A stretch of DNA of 59,511 nucleotides from an uncultured Maritimibacter sp. (GTDB taxonomy: Bacteria > Pseudomonadota > Alphaproteobacteria > Rhodobacterales > Rhodobacteraceae). Under the pieces are notes generated by a model, which ran no database searches, was not told the origin of the DNA, and saw only the letters and a program-made list of their open reading frames with translations. The translations under genes and the position numbers were made by a program. The stretch lies in the NCBI GenBank assembly GCA_913063035.1, contig CAJXYS010000018.1, forward strand, positions 1 to 59,511. The letters are read 5' to 3'. This document shows, piece by piece, positions 44,470 to 54,869 of the stretch; positions within the stretch are counted from its first letter, which is position 1; each line of letters starts with the position of its first letter.

Positions 44470-46728
44470 TCAGGCCACATGCCTCCCTGTCAGTCCCTTC
44501 TTGCGCGGCGTCGCGCGCGGCAGCGTCATCCGCGCCAGCGCGCCGCGGTGATCGGCGCCCTCGAAGACCGGTGCGTCCAGCAATTCGAGCGTGCCGCCGT
44601 GTTCCTCGACGATCTTCTTGACGATCGGCAGGCCAAGGCCGGTGCCCTTCTCGCGGGTCGTCACGTACGGCTCGAAGAGCCGCGAGCGATCCTCCGGCAG
44701 GCCGATGCCGTTATCGGCGATGGTGACTTCGATCCGCGAGTCCGACTGGCGGACCGCGACGCGGATCTCCGGCTTGATATTGTCACCCACTTTTTCCTTA
44801 AAGCTTTCAATAGCCTCGCCCGCGTTCTTTATGAGGTTCGTCAGCGCCTGCGAGATCATGGTCCGGTCGATATCCGCGGGCAGCGGCCCCTCGGGGCAGT
44901 CCAGGGTCAGCTCCACCTCCGGCATGCCCTCGCGCTGCAGGAAGACGGCATCGCGCACCAGCGCCGCCAGGTCCTGCTCGTTCCGGTCAGGCTCGGGCAT
45001 GCGGGCGAATTTCGAGAACTCGTCGACGATCCGGCGCAGGTCGTTGGTCTGGCGCACGATCACGTCGGTGTATTGTTCCAGCGCCGCCGCCTCGTCGCCG
45101 GCGAGCGGGCGGAACTTGCGCCGCAGCCGTTCGGCCGATAGCTGGATCGGCGTCAGCGGATTCTTGATCTCGTGGGCGATCCGCCGGGCGACGTCGCCCC
45201 AGGCCGCCATCCGCTGCGCGCTGACCAGGTCGGTGACGTCGTCGAAGGCCACCACGTAGCCTTCCAGCCGGCCGGCGGTGTTGCGCCGCGTGGCGATGCG
45301 CACCAGCAGGCTCTCGAGCTTGCCGTCGCGCGAGACCTTGATCTCTTCCTGCGCCACCTCGCCCCCGCCCTGGCTGATCGTCTCGAAAAGGCCGGCGAAT
45401 TCCGGCACGGCGGCCCGCAGGGCCACGTCGCTGTCGCGCGCCTCGTCCAGCAGCAGCAACCGCATGGCAGAGCGGTTCATGAAATCGAGCCGCCCCTCGG
45501 AATCGAGCCCGATGACCCCGGCGGTCACGCTCGAGAGCACGCTGTCGAAGAGACGCCGGCGCCGTTCGGTCTGGCGATGGCTGTCGAGCAAGGCGTCCCG
45601 CTGCCCCTTGAGCTGGCGCGTCATCTGGTTGAAGAGCCGCCCCAGCATGGCGATCTCGTCGTCGCTGTCCGCGACCTTGACCTGCACGTCCAGGTCGCCC
45701 GCGCCGACGCGCTGGGCCGCGCTCGCCAGCCGGCCCACCGGGCGCGACAGCCGTTCGGCGAACCACAGCCCCAGCCAGATCGCGGCAAGGATGAGGATCA
45801 CTGCAAAGCCGAGATACAACAGCCCGAATTCAAACAGCAATCTGCCACGCTCGTTTTCCAGTTGCTGGTAGAGCCGCACGGTCTCCTGGGTTTCGTCCAG
45901 CAGGTTCAGGATCTGCCCGTCGACGTTGCGCGAGACATAGAGATACCGGTCCGCCCAACTGTCGAGCGCGATCAGCGCGCGGAACTCGTTGTTGTCCCAG
46001 TCGCGGATGATGACGGTTTCGCCGGCCTGGGCCCGGGAGATTTGCGCCGGGGCCGGCTCTTCGTAATCGAAGAGATAGCTCCGTTCGCCCCGCGCCCTGA
46101 GATCGCCGCCCCCGTCGATGACATAGGCCTCGCGCAGCCCGCGCTGGATCTGGGCCTGGCCCTGGGTGAGCAGCTGGCGCAGCTCGCCGTCCGACAGGAA
46201 CTGGGTCCGCGCCTTGGCGCGGCCGAGAAAGCCCGCCAGCGCCTCGGCATCCTCGGTCAGGTCGTCGCGATGTTCTTGTTCATAGGCCTCGGCCGCGGCC
46301 AGCGAATTGCCGACCACCTGCCGCACCCGGTCCGAGAACCATCCCTCCAGACCGAAATTCACCGTCAGCACGGCAAAGACCGCGACCAGCACGGTGGGAA
46401 TCAGCGCGATGATCGCGAAAACGCCGGTCAGCCGCAGGTGCAGGCGCGAGCCCGCGGACTTGGCGCGGCGGGCCGCGACCATGCGCGCGACCCGCTGCAG
46501 CACCAGCGCGGCGATGGCCAGCACATAGACGAGATCGGCCAGCAGGATCGCCCGCAGGCTGAAGGCACTGGCGCCGGGATCGAAGACATTGAGGATCAGG
46601 AAGGTCGCAACCGCGAGAACCGGCCCGAGACCCACCAGCCCCAGTGTCGCGGCGTTCTGGAAACGACGCTGCTTGCGCAGCCGGTTCAGACGCTCCCAGC
46701 TTACCCTGCCCGCGCGGCTGTTGCTCAC
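44470..46728 (-). CDS. ntrY: NtrY membrane sensor histidine kinase
   Basis: A 752-aa kinase. I use the GTG start of MSNSRAGRVSWERLNRLRKQ, with GAGGG 6-7 nt upstream; the upstream TTG-initiated reading adds 18 residues and has no ribosome site. Several N-terminal helices (ATLGLVGLGPVLAVATFLIL, IFAIIALIPTVLVAVFAVLT and others) flank a periplasmic sensor part. Next come HAMP, PAS (VIGLDSEGRLDFMN), His[23 protein letters not shown] with the phospho-His, and HATPase with NLIKNAGEAIE and GTGLGLPIVKKI. It feeds NtrX, encoded 19 bp downstream. Confidence 0.94.
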   Translation of the reverse strand: MSNSRAGRVSWERLNRLRKQRRFQNAATLGLVGLGPVLAVATFLILNVFDPGASAFSLRAILLADLVYVLAIAALVLQRVARMVAARRAKSAGSRLHLRLTGVFAIIALIPTVLVAVFAVLTVNFGLEGWFSDRVRQVVGNSLAAAEAYEQEHRDDLTEDAEALAGFLGRAKARTQFLSDGELRQLLTQGQAQIQRGLREAYVIDGGGDLRARGERSYLFDYEEPAPAQISRAQAGETVIIRDWDNNEFRALIALDSWADRYLYVSRNVDGQILNLLDETQETVRLYQQLENERGRLLFEFGLLYLGFAVILILAAIWLGLWFAERLSRPVGRLASAAQRVGAGDLDVQVKVADSDDEIAMLGRLFNQMTRQLKGQRDALLDSHRQTERRRRLFDSVLSSVTAGVIGLDSEGRLDFMNRSAMRLLLLDEARDSDVALRAAVPEFAGLFETISQGGGEVAQEEIKVSRDGKLESLLVRIATRRNTAGRLEGYVVAFDDVTDLVSAQRMAAWGDVARRIAHEIKNPLTPIQLSAERLRRKFRPLAGDEAAALEQYTDVIVRQTNDLRRIVDEFSKFARMPEPDRNEQDLAALVRDAVFLQREGMPEVELTLDCPEGPLPADIDRTMISQALTNLIKNAGEAIESFKEKVGDNIKPEIRVAVRQSDSRIEVTIADNGIGLPEDRSRLFEPYVTTREKGTGLGLPIVKKIVEEHGGTLELLDAPVFEGADHRGALARMTLPRATPRKKGLTGRHVA

Positions 46729-46806
46729 GCCACCCTCTTGCCTTGCGTGCCGTCGAAGAGCCCGACTGGCGGGAGACGCCAATCGGCCACATAAGATGTT
46801 GCGAGA

Positions 46807-48180
46807 TTACATCAATTTCCGGCGCCGAGTCACGCGAATATCGTGATCGGTGATTTTCTTGCGCAGCGTGTTCCGGTTGATGCCGAGCAGATCGGCGCAT
46901 TTGGCCTGGTTGCCGCCGGTGGCGTCGAGCGCGATCTCGATCAGCGGGGTCTCCACCTCGCGCAGGACCCGCTGGTAGAGCCCCGGCGGCGGCAGCACCC
47001 CGCCATGCAGATCGAAATAGCGCCGCAGATGGGCCGCGACCGAGGCCGAGAGCTTGTCGCCCTCGCCCGCGCTGCCCACCGGCTCCATCGCGGGCTGGCC
47101 GGACAGGACGGCCTCGGCATCGACGCGGGTGATCTCGTCCTCGGGGCTGGTGACGGCGAGCCGGCGGATCGTGTTCTCGAGCTGGCGGACATTGCCGGGC
47201 CAGCTGTAGGTCTTGAGCATCTCCATCGCATCGGCCGACAGGGTTTTCTGGCTGAAGCCGTCGCGCCCGATCCGAACCAGGAAGTGCTCGGTCAGGAGCG
47301 GGATGTCGTCGACCCGCTCGCGCAACGCCGGAACGGTCAGGGTCACGCCGCTCAAACGGTAGAACAGGTCCTCGCGGAACGCGCCGTCATCCATGCGCCG
47401 GGACAGGTCCTGCTGGGACGTCGCCATGACCCGCGGGCCGCTGTCGCCGAAACTGTCAAGCATCCGCACGATGCGCAGCTGGGCCTCGGCGTCGAAATCG
47501 CCCACCTCGTCGAAGAGGATCGATCCCGACTTGGCCTTTGCGATCACCGCCGAGGGGCCGTCGACACCGGCCAGATCCTCGGCCGAGGCGACGACGAAGG
47601 GTTGCGTCCGCCGATCGCTGAAATCGTGAATCGCACGCGCAATCAATGACTTGCCGGTGCCGCTTTCACCGCTGATCAGCACCGGCAACTCGGCGTTCAT
47701 CACCCGTGCGACCAGGCGGTAGAGCGCCTGCATCTGCGGCGTGCGGCCGACCAGCGGCAGCTCGTCCTGCTCGGCGTCGGCCCGTGTGCCCGGAACGGCG
47801 CGCGCCGGTGCCCGGCGCCGCGCCTGGAGCGCGCGCGCGGCGCGCTTCATCAGGTCCGGCAGGTCGAAGGGCTTGGGCAGGTAATCATAGGCCTCTGCCT
47901 CCTCGGCCTGGATCGCGGTCATGATCGTGTTCTGCGCCGAGATCACGATCACCGGCAGCTCGGGCCGGTCGGCCGAGATTTTCGGCAGCATTTCCAAGCC
48001 GTTGCCATCCGGCATGATGACGTCGGAGATCACCAGGTCGCCGCGCCCCTCGCCGACCCAGCGCATCAGCGTCGTCAGCGACGAGGTCGCGTGCACCTTG
48101 CACCCGGCGCGCGTCAGCGCCTGGGTCAGAACCGTGCGGATCGTGCGGTCGTCATCGGCGACCAGGACCGTGCCGTCCAT
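46807..48180 (-). CDS. ntrC: NtrC nitrogen regulator lacking the GAFTGA loop
   Basis: A 457-aa response regulator; start [20 protein letters not shown] behind AGGAGA. Receiver with phospho-Asp in [16 protein letters not shown]+ domain with Walker [16 protein letters not shown] and Walker [11 protein letters not shown]. Between them it reads [20 protein letters not shown], so the GAFTGA loop that remodels sigma-54 polymerase is absent. The C-terminal Fis HTH has [20 protein letters not shown]. This fits Rhodobacter capsulatus NtrC, which activates the housekeeping polymerase. It is coupled in an operon with ntrB (16 bp upstream). Confidence 0.95.
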   Translation of the reverse strand: MDGTVLVADDDRTIRTVLTQALTRAGCKVHATSSLTTLMRWVGEGRGDLVISDVIMPDGNGLEMLPKISADRPELPVIVISAQNTIMTAIQAEEAEAYDYLPKPFDLPDLMKRAARALQARRRAPARAVPGTRADAEQDELPLVGRTPQMQALYRLVARVMNAELPVLISGESGTGKSLIARAIHDFSDRRTQPFVVASAEDLAGVDGPSAVIAKAKSGSILFDEVGDFDAEAQLRIVRMLDSFGDSGPRVMATSQQDLSRRMDDGAFREDLFYRLSGVTLTVPALRERVDDIPLLTEHFLVRIGRDGFSQKTLSADAMEMLKTYSWPGNVRQLENTIRRLAVTSPEDEITRVDAEAVLSGQPAMEPVGSAGEGDKLSASVAAHLRRYFDLHGGVLPPPGLYQRVLREVETPLIEIALDATGGNQAKCADLLGINRNTLRKKITDHDIRVTRRRKLM

Positions 48181-48196
48181 CAGTGTTTCTCCTGGG

Positions 48197-49276
48197 TCAT
48201 TCGGGGCGTTCCTCTTTCGGGGCGACGGGCAGCGAGACGCGGAACACGGTGCGGCCGGGCACCGAGTCGACCGCAATCCAGCCGTCATGTTCTGAGACGA
48301 TCTTGGAGACCAGCGCCAGCCCGAGCCCGGTGCCGTTCTCGCGCCCAGAGACGAAGGGCTCGAAGATGTCGCCGGCGATCTCGGGCGGCAGGCCCGGCCC
48401 GTCATCGATGATCTCCACCTGGAGCGGCACCGCCCCGGCGCTGCCGTCGGGTTTGCGCAGCCGGAGGCTGAGCTCGTAGAAGGTGCGCAGCGTGATCGTC
48501 CCGCCCTCGGGGCCGGCGGCCTCGGCGGCGTTCTTCATCAGGTTCTGGACCACCTGCAGCAGCTGGTCGGTATCCCCCCAGGTCGGCGGCAGCGAGGGGT
48601 CGTAATCCTCGCGGATCGTCATCTTGGCCGCGAAGCCGAGCGCGGCCGACTTATGCGCCCGGTCGAGAATGTCGTGGATGTTGACCGCCCGCATCTCGGG
48701 TGCGCGCAGGTTGCCGAACTGTTCCACCTGGTCCAGCAGCCCCAGGATGCGCCGGGTCTCGGCCACGATCAGGTCGGTCATCTCGCGGTCTTCCGCGCCG
48801 ATGTTCATCGACAGCAGCTGGGCCGCGCCGGTGATCCCGGCCAGCGGGTTCTTGATCTCGTGGGCCAGCATCTCGGCCATGCCGATCGCGGATTTCGCCG
48901 CGCTCTTGACGCCCATCGCCCGGCCCAGCCGGCCGGCGATCTCGCGCGGGGCGATCAGCAGCAGGACCGCGTCCGACCGATCGGAAAGCGGCGCCACCTG
49001 CATGTTGCAGACGGTGGGCGCACGGTCGCCGGTGCCGACGTCGACATCGTTCATGAACAGCGCGGAATGACCGTTGCGCACGCGGGCGAGGCTGTCCTCG
49101 ATCGGGGCGTCGACCATCAGCCGGTCCCAGACCGGCGCCCCGATCAGCCCCTTGGCCGAGGTGTTGAAGAACAGCTCGGCGGCCGGGTTCAGATCCTCGA
49201 TCCGGTCATCGGCCCCGACGATCAGCGCCGGCACGGGCAGCGACGCCCAGATGGTTTCAGAGGACGGGCCGCTCAT
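48197..49276 (-). CDS. ntrB: NtrB (GlnL) nitrogen sensor kinase
   Basis: A 359-aa cytoplasmic histidine kinase/phosphatase acting on NtrC under control of PII proteins. Start [20 protein letters not shown]; its ATG overlaps the dusB stop (ATGA). N-terminal PAS ([18 protein letters not shown]), His[22 protein letters not shown] with phospho-His, HATPase [21 protein letters not shown] and [16 protein letters not shown]. No membrane segment. The order dusB-ntrB-ntrC equals nifR3-ntrB-ntrC of Rhodobacter. Confidence 0.96.
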   Translation of the reverse strand: MSGPSSETIWASLPVPALIVGADDRIEDLNPAAELFFNTSAKGLIGAPVWDRLMVDAPIEDSLARVRNGHSALFMNDVDVGTGDRAPTVCNMQVAPLSDRSDAVLLLIAPREIAGRLGRAMGVKSAAKSAIGMAEMLAHEIKNPLAGITGAAQLLSMNIGAEDREMTDLIVAETRRILGLLDQVEQFGNLRAPEMRAVNIHDILDRAHKSAALGFAAKMTIREDYDPSLPPTWGDTDQLLQVVQNLMKNAAEAAGPEGGTITLRTFYELSLRLRKPDGSAGAVPLQVEIIDDGPGLPPEIAGDIFEPFVSGRENGTGLGLALVSKIVSEHDGWIAVDSVPGRTVFRVSLPVAPKEERPE

Positions 49277-50253
49277 GCGGCCGCCTCGCACGGGGCGAGG
49301 GCATCGGCCAGCCGCCTGCGGGCCCGGTCCGGATCGCTTTCGGTGAGGATCGCGCGCCGGGTCGCGGCGTCGACACCGGCCCGGTCCATGTACCAGCCGA
49401 GATGCTTGCGCGCGACCCGCACCCCCAGGTCGCGGCCGTAAAAGGCCAGCATGTCCTCGTAATGCGCCGCGACCATGTCGCTGAAGGCCGCGCCTTCGGG
49501 CACGTCGGGCGCCGGCGTGCCGAAGAGATCGGCGGCGATACGGGCCAGAAGCCACGGCCGTCCCTGCACGCCGCGCCCCACCATCACCCCCTCCGCGCCG
49601 GAGCGCGCCAGCGCCTGCCGCGCGGTCTCGGCGGAGGTGATGTCGCCATTGGCGATGACCGGGACCGAGACGGCCTCGGTGACCGCGCGGATCGCGTCCC
49701 AGTCGGCCGCGCCCCTGTAGAACTGGCAGCGCGTGCGGCCATGGATCGTGATCATCTGCACCCCGGCCCCCTGCGCCCACGCGGCGATCTGCGGCGCGTT
49801 CAGCAGGTCGTCGTCCCATCCCAGCCGGGTCTTCAGCGTCACCGGCACCCGCACCGCGCGCACGACCGCCTCGATCAGGCGCAGCGCGTGGTCCGGGTCG
49901 CGCATCAGCGCCGAGCCCGAGAGCCCGTTGGTGACCTTCTTGGCCGGGCAGCCCATGTTGATGTCGATGATCCGGGCGCCAAGATCCTCGGCCATGCGGG
50001 CCGCCTCGGCCATCCAGTGCGCCTCGCGCCCGGCGATCTGCACGGCAGTCCGCCCGTCGCCGGCGTCAAGCTCGGCGCGCGCCCGCACGGAGGGTTTCGC
50101 CTCGACCATTTCCTGGCTTGCCACCATTTCCGATACCACCAACCCGGCGCCGAACCGCGCCACGAGCTTTCGAAACGGAAGATCGGTGATGCCGGCCATG
50201 GGTGCCAGAAAAACCGGCGGTGAGAGCGGGATATCTGCCACTTGAATGGTCAA
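49273..50253 (-). CDS. dusB: DusB-type tRNA-dihydrouridine synthase (NifR3)
   Basis: A 326-aa FMN enzyme that reduces uridines in the tRNA D-loop. I use the TTG start of (M)TIQVADIPLSPPVFLAPM, which has AAGGA 8 nt upstream and gives the family length; longer in-frame readings cover the promoter and encode low-complexity sequence. Motifs: APMAGITDLPFRKLV, catalytic Cys in IDINMGCPAKKV, VTLKTRLGW, ITIHGRTRCQFY and IANGDI with GVMVGRGVQGRPWL for the FMN phosphate. First gene of the ntr operon; the stop overlaps ntrB. Confidence 0.93.
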   Translation of the reverse strand: MTIQVADIPLSPPVFLAPMAGITDLPFRKLVARFGAGLVVSEMVASQEMVEAKPSVRARAELDAGDGRTAVQIAGREAHWMAEAARMAEDLGARIIDINMGCPAKKVTNGLSGSALMRDPDHALRLIEAVVRAVRVPVTLKTRLGWDDDLLNAPQIAAWAQGAGVQMITIHGRTRCQFYRGAADWDAIRAVTEAVSVPVIANGDITSAETARQALARSGAEGVMVGRGVQGRPWLLARIAADLFGTPAPDVPEGAAFSDMVAAHYEDMLAFYGRDLGVRVARKHLGWYMDRAGVDAATRRAILTESDPDRARRRLADALAPCEAAA

Positions 50254-50282
50254 ATGCCTAATCCTTGTGCATTTATGCCAAT

Positions 50283-50311
50283 TAGCTAGCGCAAACAGGC
50301 ATGGAAGGCAA
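50283..50311 (-). promoter_or_regulatory. Candidate promoter of the dusB-ntrBC operon
   Basis: Minus strand TTGCCT (50306-50311), 17-bp spacer, TAGCTA (50283-50288). Start predicted near 50276, leaving a 23-nt leader with AAGGA before the TTG codon. The match is moderate. Confidence 0.4.
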
Positions 50312-50357
50312 TGCGACCGAGATGGACAGCCCCGGGATTCCCGCCTAGAGAACGCCC

Positions 50358-51509
50358 ATGACCACGGGGCAGGACAGGACAGCGGCGCTGATCGTCGCCG
50401 CCGGGCGCGGCATCCGCGCGGGCGGCGGGATTCCGAAACAGTATCGCGATCTCGGGGGGCGGCCGGTGCTGGCGCGGACGCTGGACGTGTTTCGCGCACA
50501 TCCGGCCATCGACCGGATCCTCGTCGTGGCCAATCCCGACGACGCCGCCCATTTCGCCGGGTGCATCGGTCACGGGATCGAGACGGTGCCGGGCGGCGCG
50601 ACCCGCGGCGGTTCTGTCCGCGCGGGGCTCGAGGCGCTCGCCGGCGACGGCGTCGCGCGGGTGCTGATCCATGACGCGGCCCGCCCGCTGCTGCCCCCGG
50701 CGGTGATCGACCGGGTCCTTGCCGCGCTGGACACCGCCCCCGCGGCGGCCCCCGCGCTGGCGGTCACGGACGCGCTCTGGCGCGGCACGGCGGGCGTCGT
50801 GACCGGCGTCGAGGATCGCGCCGGGCTTTACCGCGCACAGACGCCGCAAGGCTTCGACTTCGCGGCGATCCTCGCGGCTCACCGCGCGGATGACGGCAGC
50901 GCCGCGGACGACGTGGCCGTGGCCCGCGCCGCCGGGCTTGACGTGGCCATCGTCGCGGGGGATGAGGCCAACATGAAACTGACCACGGCGGCGGATTTCG
51001 ACCGCGCCGCGGCACTGCTGGAGACGGATATGGACGTGCGCAGCGGCACCGGGTACGACGTGCACCGCTTCGGCCCGGGTGACCGGGTGACGCTCTGCGG
51101 CGTGGAGGTGCCCCATGACCGGGCGCTCCAGGGCCATTCCGACGCCGACGTCGCCATGCATGCGGTGACCGACGCGCTCTACGGGGCGCTGGCCGAGGGC
51201 GATATCGGGCAGCATTTCCCGCCCGACGATCCGCAATGGAAGGGCGCGGCCAGCGATATTTTCCTCGCGCACGCGGTGGCACGGGTCGCGGCGCGGGGCT
51301 TTCGCATCGCCAACGTGGACTGCACGATCATCTGCGAGCGGCCCAAGATCGGCCCCCATGCCGGCGCCATGCGCGCCCGCATGGCGGAACTGCTCGCCAT
51401 CGCGCACGATCGCGTCAGCGTGAAGGCCACGACATCGGAACGGCTGGGCTTCACCGGCCGCGAGGAAGGGATCGCCGCCATGGCCGCGGCGACACTGGTC
51501 AGCACATGA
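50358..51509 (+). CDS. ispDF: IspDF, fused MEP-pathway enzyme
   Basis: A 383-aa bifunctional enzyme. Residues 1 to about 222 form IspD (2-C-methyl-D-erythritol 4-phosphate cytidylyltransferase): [32 protein letters not shown] and [14 protein letters not shown]. From about 223 comes IspF (2,4-cyclodiphosphate synthase): [20 protein letters not shown], the metal-binding Asp/His of [37 protein letters not shown] and [19 protein letters not shown]. The fusion is common in alphaproteobacteria. It is divergent from dusB; the stop overlaps pgpA. Confidence 0.97.
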   Translation: MTTGQDRTAALIVAAGRGIRAGGGIPKQYRDLGGRPVLARTLDVFRAHPAIDRILVVANPDDAAHFAGCIGHGIETVPGGATRGGSVRAGLEALAGDGVARVLIHDAARPLLPPAVIDRVLAALDTAPAAAPALAVTDALWRGTAGVVTGVEDRAGLYRAQTPQGFDFAAILAAHRADDGSAADDVAVARAAGLDVAIVAGDEANMKLTTAADFDRAAALLETDMDVRSGTGYDVHRFGPGDRVTLCGVEVPHDRALQGHSDADVAMHAVTDALYGALAEGDIGQHFPPDDPQWKGAASDIFLAHAVARVAARGFRIANVDCTIICERPKIGPHAGAMRARMAELLAIAHDRVSVKATTSERLGFTGREEGIAAMAAATLVST

Positions 51510-52000
51510 ACATGCCGCACCTCATCGCGACCTTCGGCTATGTCGGGCATCTCCGCCCGGCCTCTGGTACCTGGGGCTCGGCGGCGGCGATTCCCGCGGC
51601 CTGGGCCCTGCACCTTACCGGGGGCTTTCCGCTGCTGGCCCTCGCCACGATCCTGACGCTGGCGCTCGGCTGGTGGGCGACGACGGAATGGACCCGCGGA
51701 AAGACCGATCACGATCCTTCGGAGGTGGTCATCGACGAGGTGGTCGGCCAGTGGATCGCGCTCTTCCCCGTCTCGGCCGGCGCCTGGCATGTCGGCGCCG
51801 GGTTCACGGCGCTCTGGCCCGGCATTCTCGGGGCCTTCCTGCTTTTCCGTCTCTTAGACGTCTGGAAGCCGGGCCCCGTCGGCTGGGCCGACCGCCAGCC
51901 CAACGCCGCCGGGGTCATGCTGGACGACGTGGTGGCCGGCCTCTTCGCGGCGATCGGCGTGGCACTGGCCGCGGCGATCTCGCACGGGATGCTGATGTGA
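51506..52000 (+). CDS. pgpA: Phosphatidylglycerophosphatase A
   Basis: A 164-aa inner membrane enzyme that removes phosphate from phosphatidylglycerophosphate to give phosphatidylglycerol. Start [20 protein letters not shown] overlapping the ispDF stop by 4 bp. Family blocks: [39 protein letters not shown] (metal-binding acidic residues), [18 protein letters not shown] and [13 protein letters not shown]. Four hydrophobic segments. The stop overlaps the next gene. Confidence 0.94.
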   Translation: MNMPHLIATFGYVGHLRPASGTWGSAAAIPAAWALHLTGGFPLLALATILTLALGWWATTEWTRGKTDHDPSEVVIDEVVGQWIALFPVSAGAWHVGAGFTALWPGILGAFLLFRLLDVWKPGPVGWADRQPNAAGVMLDDVVAGLFAAIGVALAAAISHGMLM

Positions 52001-52482
52001 CCCGCGCCCTGGCCGAGGACCTGCTGTCGACCTGCCGCACCGCGGGCATGACGCTCGCCACGGCCGAAAGCTGCACCGGCGGGCTGATCGCCGGGGCGAT
52101 CACCGACATTCCCGGCAGCTCGGACGTATTCGATCGCGGCTTCGTGACCTATTCGAACGCCGCCAAGACCGAGATGCTCGGCGTTGCGCCGGCGACGCTG
52201 GACGCCCACGGCGCGGTTTCCGAGGCCACGGCGAAGGAAATGGCCACGGGCGCGCTGGCACGGTCCGCGGCCGGGCTCGCCGTGTCGGTCACCGGCATCG
52301 CCGGGCCGGGCGGCGGCAGCCCCGGCAAGCCCGAGGGGCGCGTCTGCTTCGGCCTGGCCCGCAAGGGCGCCGCCACCGTCGCCGAGACCGTGGATTTCGG
52401 CGCGCTCGGCCGCGACGCCGTGCGCCGCGCGACCGTCGAGCACGCGCTGCGCCTGCTGATCCGGGCGGCTCAGGCCGGCTGA
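51997..52482 (+). CDS. pncC: CinA C-terminal-domain protein, nicotinamide-nucleotide amidase
   Basis: A 161-aa stand-alone CinA C-terminal domain; GTG start ([20 protein letters not shown]) overlapping pgpA by 4 bp. Motifs [20 protein letters not shown] (nucleophile Ser), [30 protein letters not shown] and [19 protein letters not shown] define the NMN deamidase (PncC) family, which salvages nicotinamide mononucleotide to nicotinate mononucleotide. The N-terminal ADP-ribose hydrolase part of full CinA is absent, as in E. coli YgaD/PncC. The 3' end overlaps the convergent MmgE gene by 13 bp. Confidence 0.94.
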   Translation: MTRALAEDLLSTCRTAGMTLATAESCTGGLIAGAITDIPGSSDVFDRGFVTYSNAAKTEMLGVAPATLDAHGAVSEATAKEMATGALARSAAGLAVSVTGIAGPGGGSPGKPEGRVCFGLARKGAATVAETVDFGALGRDAVRRATVEHALRLLIRAAQAG

Positions 52483-53804
52483 CGCAACAGCTCCGCCAGC
52501 GCCGCGACGTCGCCTGCCGTCACCGCCGACCAGAGCCGTTCGGCCCCCTCGGCGCCCAGCAGTGCCGCCCCCTTGGCGCGAAGCTTCGCCTGGCGGGTCT
52601 CCAGGCGCATCGGTGCCGCGAGATCATGCGCGGCCTCCAGCCGCTGCCCGTCGCTCAGCCACACCGACACGCGGGCGGCGGTCTCGGGCAGGGTCTCGTC
52701 CGTCTCGACCGTCACCTTGTCACGGAGCGCGACCAGCGCCGGGTCCGACGCGGCCCGGTCGCCGAAGGTGTCCAGCGCGCCGGTGTCCCGCCCGGCCAGG
52801 GCCATCGCCGCCGTCAGGCGATAGCTGAACTTGGCCTCGAGCCCGGTCCGCGGCGCGGGCTGGTTGCAGACCCGCAGCCAGCGCGGATGCGTGGTGACCG
52901 TCACCGCCGCCACGCCACCGGGCGCCACCCCCTGACCCGCGATCTCGCCAAGCGCCTCGAGCATGGCATGGGTGCCGTGGCAGCAGGCATGGAACTTGTG
53001 GCTGATCCCGTCGAAAAGCCAATCCGTCCCGAGACCGGCCAGCCCGGCGGGATCGGCCGCCCCGGCATGGGTCGGGCCGAAGCCTTGTTCGCCTTCGATC
53101 CCCTCGGGCGTCGAGACGAACCCGGCCGCGGCCAGCAGCGCCGCCTCGGTCCCGCTCTGCGCCGCGATGCCGGCGTTATAGGGCTTGCCCATCGTGCCGA
53201 ATTGCGACTTGAGCCCCGCCGCCCGCGTCGCGGCCAGCCCAAGCGCATGGGCCGCGCGGCCGGCATCCAGCCCGAGCAGACGCGCCGCGGCGGCGGCCGC
53301 GCCGAAGGTGCCGGCCGTCGCGGTCTGGTGAAACCCGGTCTGGTAATGCCCGCGCCCGAGCCAGACCCCCACCCGGACCGACGCCTCGACGCCGACCAGC
53401 GCCGCGTCCAGCAGGGCCGCGCCATCGGCGCCGGTTCTCTCGGCCAAGGCCAGGGCGGCGGGAATCACCGCGACGCTGGGGTGCCCGATATGGGCGAAGT
53501 GGGTGTCGTCGTAGTCGAGCGCGTGGCTGGTCGCCCCGTTGACCAGCGCCGCCGCCCGGACCGGCAGGCGCGGGCCGGCGCCGATCACGCTGGCCTCCGC
53601 GGCGCCGCCATCGGCCAGCGCCAGCCCGCGCGTGATCCGTGCCACGGGCTCGTCCCGGCCGGCGATGCCGCAGACCGCCCAGTCAAAGAGCGAAAGACGC
53701 ATCATCGCGCGCGTCGGCCTAGGGATACCGTCTGCCGGCATCTCTGCCGCGAAGGCGCCAAGCCGCGCCGTCACCGGTGCGGCGTCGTCAGCTCTCGCGT
53801 CCAT
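52470..53804 (-). CDS. MmgE/PrpD family protein
   Basis: A 444-aa protein of the 2-methylcitrate dehydratase-like family (MmgE/PrpD, also aconitate decarboxylase and iminodisuccinate epimerase). Conserved blocks: [35 protein letters not shown] (35 residues across 53425-53540, with the DDTH motif), [20 protein letters not shown]-like [20 protein letters not shown], and [16 protein letters not shown]. The motifs are complete. No methylcitrate-cycle gene is nearby, so propionate catabolism is not supported and the substrate is open. Its start overlaps the Coq10-like gene end by 17 bp. Confidence 0.85.
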   Translation of the reverse strand: MDARADDAAPVTARLGAFAAEMPADGIPRPTRAMMRLSLFDWAVCGIAGRDEPVARITRGLALADGGAAEASVIGAGPRLPVRAAALVNGATSHALDYDDTHFAHIGHPSVAVIPAALALAERTGADGAALLDAALVGVEASVRVGVWLGRGHYQTGFHQTATAGTFGAAAAAARLLGLDAGRAAHALGLAATRAAGLKSQFGTMGKPYNAGIAAQSGTEAALLAAAGFVSTPEGIEGEQGFGPTHAGAADPAGLAGLGTDWLFDGISHKFHACCHGTHAMLEALGEIAGQGVAPGGVAAVTVTTHPRWLRVCNQPAPRTGLEAKFSYRLTAAMALAGRDTGALDTFGDRAASDPALVALRDKVTVETDETLPETAARVSVWLSDGQRLEAAHDLAAPMRLETRQAKLRAKGAALLGAEGAERLWSAVTAGDVAALAELLRQPA

Positions 53805-54243
53805 AGAGCGCCTCCGCCCGTTTCTCGAAAGCCGCCACGATGCGCTGCATCGCCTCGTTGAAAACGACGCCGATAAGCGCCTGCAAGGTGCGCGAGCGGA
53901 ACTCGAAATCGACGAAGAAATCGACCTCGCAGCCGCCCCCGGGCTGCGGGGTGAAATGCCAGTGGTTGTTCAGGTACTTGAACGGACCGTCGAGATACTC
54001 GACGTCGATCATCGTCTGGTCGGGCCGCAGCGTGACGCGTGACCCGAACCGTTCGCGGAACACCCGGAACGAGATCACCAGGTCGGCATCGAGCACCTCG
54101 CCCTCGTCGAAGGGGTGTCGCCCGCGGATGCGCGCGGCCGCGCACCAGGGCAGGAACGCGGGGTAAGAGTTCACATCCGCCACCAGGTCGTACATCTGCT
54201 GCGCCGAATAGGGCAGGTTCCGTTTTTCCGCATGCGTCGGCAT
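53788..54243 (-). CDS. Coq10/RatA-like START-domain protein
   Basis: A 151-aa protein, start [20 protein letters not shown]. Typical family blocks: [52 protein letters not shown] and [20 protein letters not shown]. The Coq10/polyketide-cyclase type START fold binds a hydrophobic ligand; in alphaproteobacteria and mitochondria Coq10 supports ubiquinone function in respiration. The E. coli relative RatA was reported as an anti-ribosome-association factor. For this organism the ubiquinone role is more likely. It is divergent from hpt (82 bp). Confidence 0.88.
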   Translation of the reverse strand: MPTHAEKRNLPYSAQQMYDLVADVNSYPAFLPWCAAARIRGRHPFDEGEVLDADLVISFRVFRERFGSRVTLRPDQTMIDVEYLDGPFKYLNNHWHFTPQPGGGCEVDFFVDFEFRSRTLQALIGVVFNEAMQRIVAAFEKRAEALYGRES

Positions 54244-54325
54244 GGCGCTCGCCTGTTCTGTGTTCCGGCGGTATAACCGCGGCGCCGTTTTTCCTAGGAT
54301 GGCATCGGGAATGCAAGGGGACATC

Positions 54326-54865
54326 ATGGACCATTCCGATTACGTGATCGACGAGATGATCTCGGCCAAGTCGATCGCCGCGCGCGTCGAGGAACTGGCG
54401 CGCGAGATCCACGCGCATTTCGCGGACACCGACAAGCTGGTCGTGGTCGGGCTTCTGCGCGGGTCTTTCGTCTTCATCGCCGATCTCGTGCGCGAGCTTG
54501 ACCTGCCGGTGGAGGTGGACTTCCTCGAGGCGTCCTCCTACGGCAACGCGATGGAAAGCTCGCGCGAGGTGCGGATCCTCAAGGATCTGCGCGGCGAGAT
54601 CGGCGGGCGCGACGTGCTGGTGGTGGAGGACATCGTCGATACCGGTTTCACGCTCGCCCACGTGGTCAAGCTGCTCCGCTCGCGCGAGCCGAAACGGCTG
54701 GAGGTCTGCGCGCTGCTCGACAAGCCGTCGCGCCGCGAGGTCGAGATCAAGGCCACCTGGACCGGCTTCGAGATCCCCGACGCGTTCGTCGTCGGCTACG
54801 GGATCGATTACGCGCAGCGCAACCGCAACCTGCCGCATATCGGCAAGGTCCGGCGCAAGGCCTGA
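54326..54865 (+). CDS. hpt: Hypoxanthine phosphoribosyltransferase
   Basis: A 179-aa purine salvage enzyme (hypoxanthine/guanine plus PRPP to IMP/GMP). Start [20 protein letters not shown] with AAGGGGA upstream; earlier in-frame ATGs lack a ribosome site. The PRPP loop [18 protein letters not shown] (acidic pair plus DTG), the flexible-loop SSYGNAM, and the C-terminal [18 protein letters not shown] are diagnostic. Length is normal. A 61-aa membrane gene begins 4 bp after the stop. Confidence 0.95.
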   Translation: MDHSDYVIDEMISAKSIAARVEELAREIHAHFADTDKLVVVGLLRGSFVFIADLVRELDLPVEVDFLEASSYGNAMESSREVRILKDLRGEIGGRDVLVVEDIVDTGFTLAHVVKLLRSREPKRLEVCALLDKPSRREVEIKATWTGFEIPDAFVVGYGIDYAQRNRNLPHIGKVRRKA

Positions 54866-54869
54866 GCCG

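Noticed and set aside
48181-48405. N-terminal extension of NtrC by 75 codons
   Set aside because: Overlaps ntrB in another frame and is Ser/Arg/Pro-rich; the ATG at 48180 has AGGAGA and starts the receiver domain correctly.
50254-50499. 82-codon N-terminal extension of DusB
   Set aside because: Covers the intergenic promoter and the ispDF start; low-complexity sequence not found in the family.
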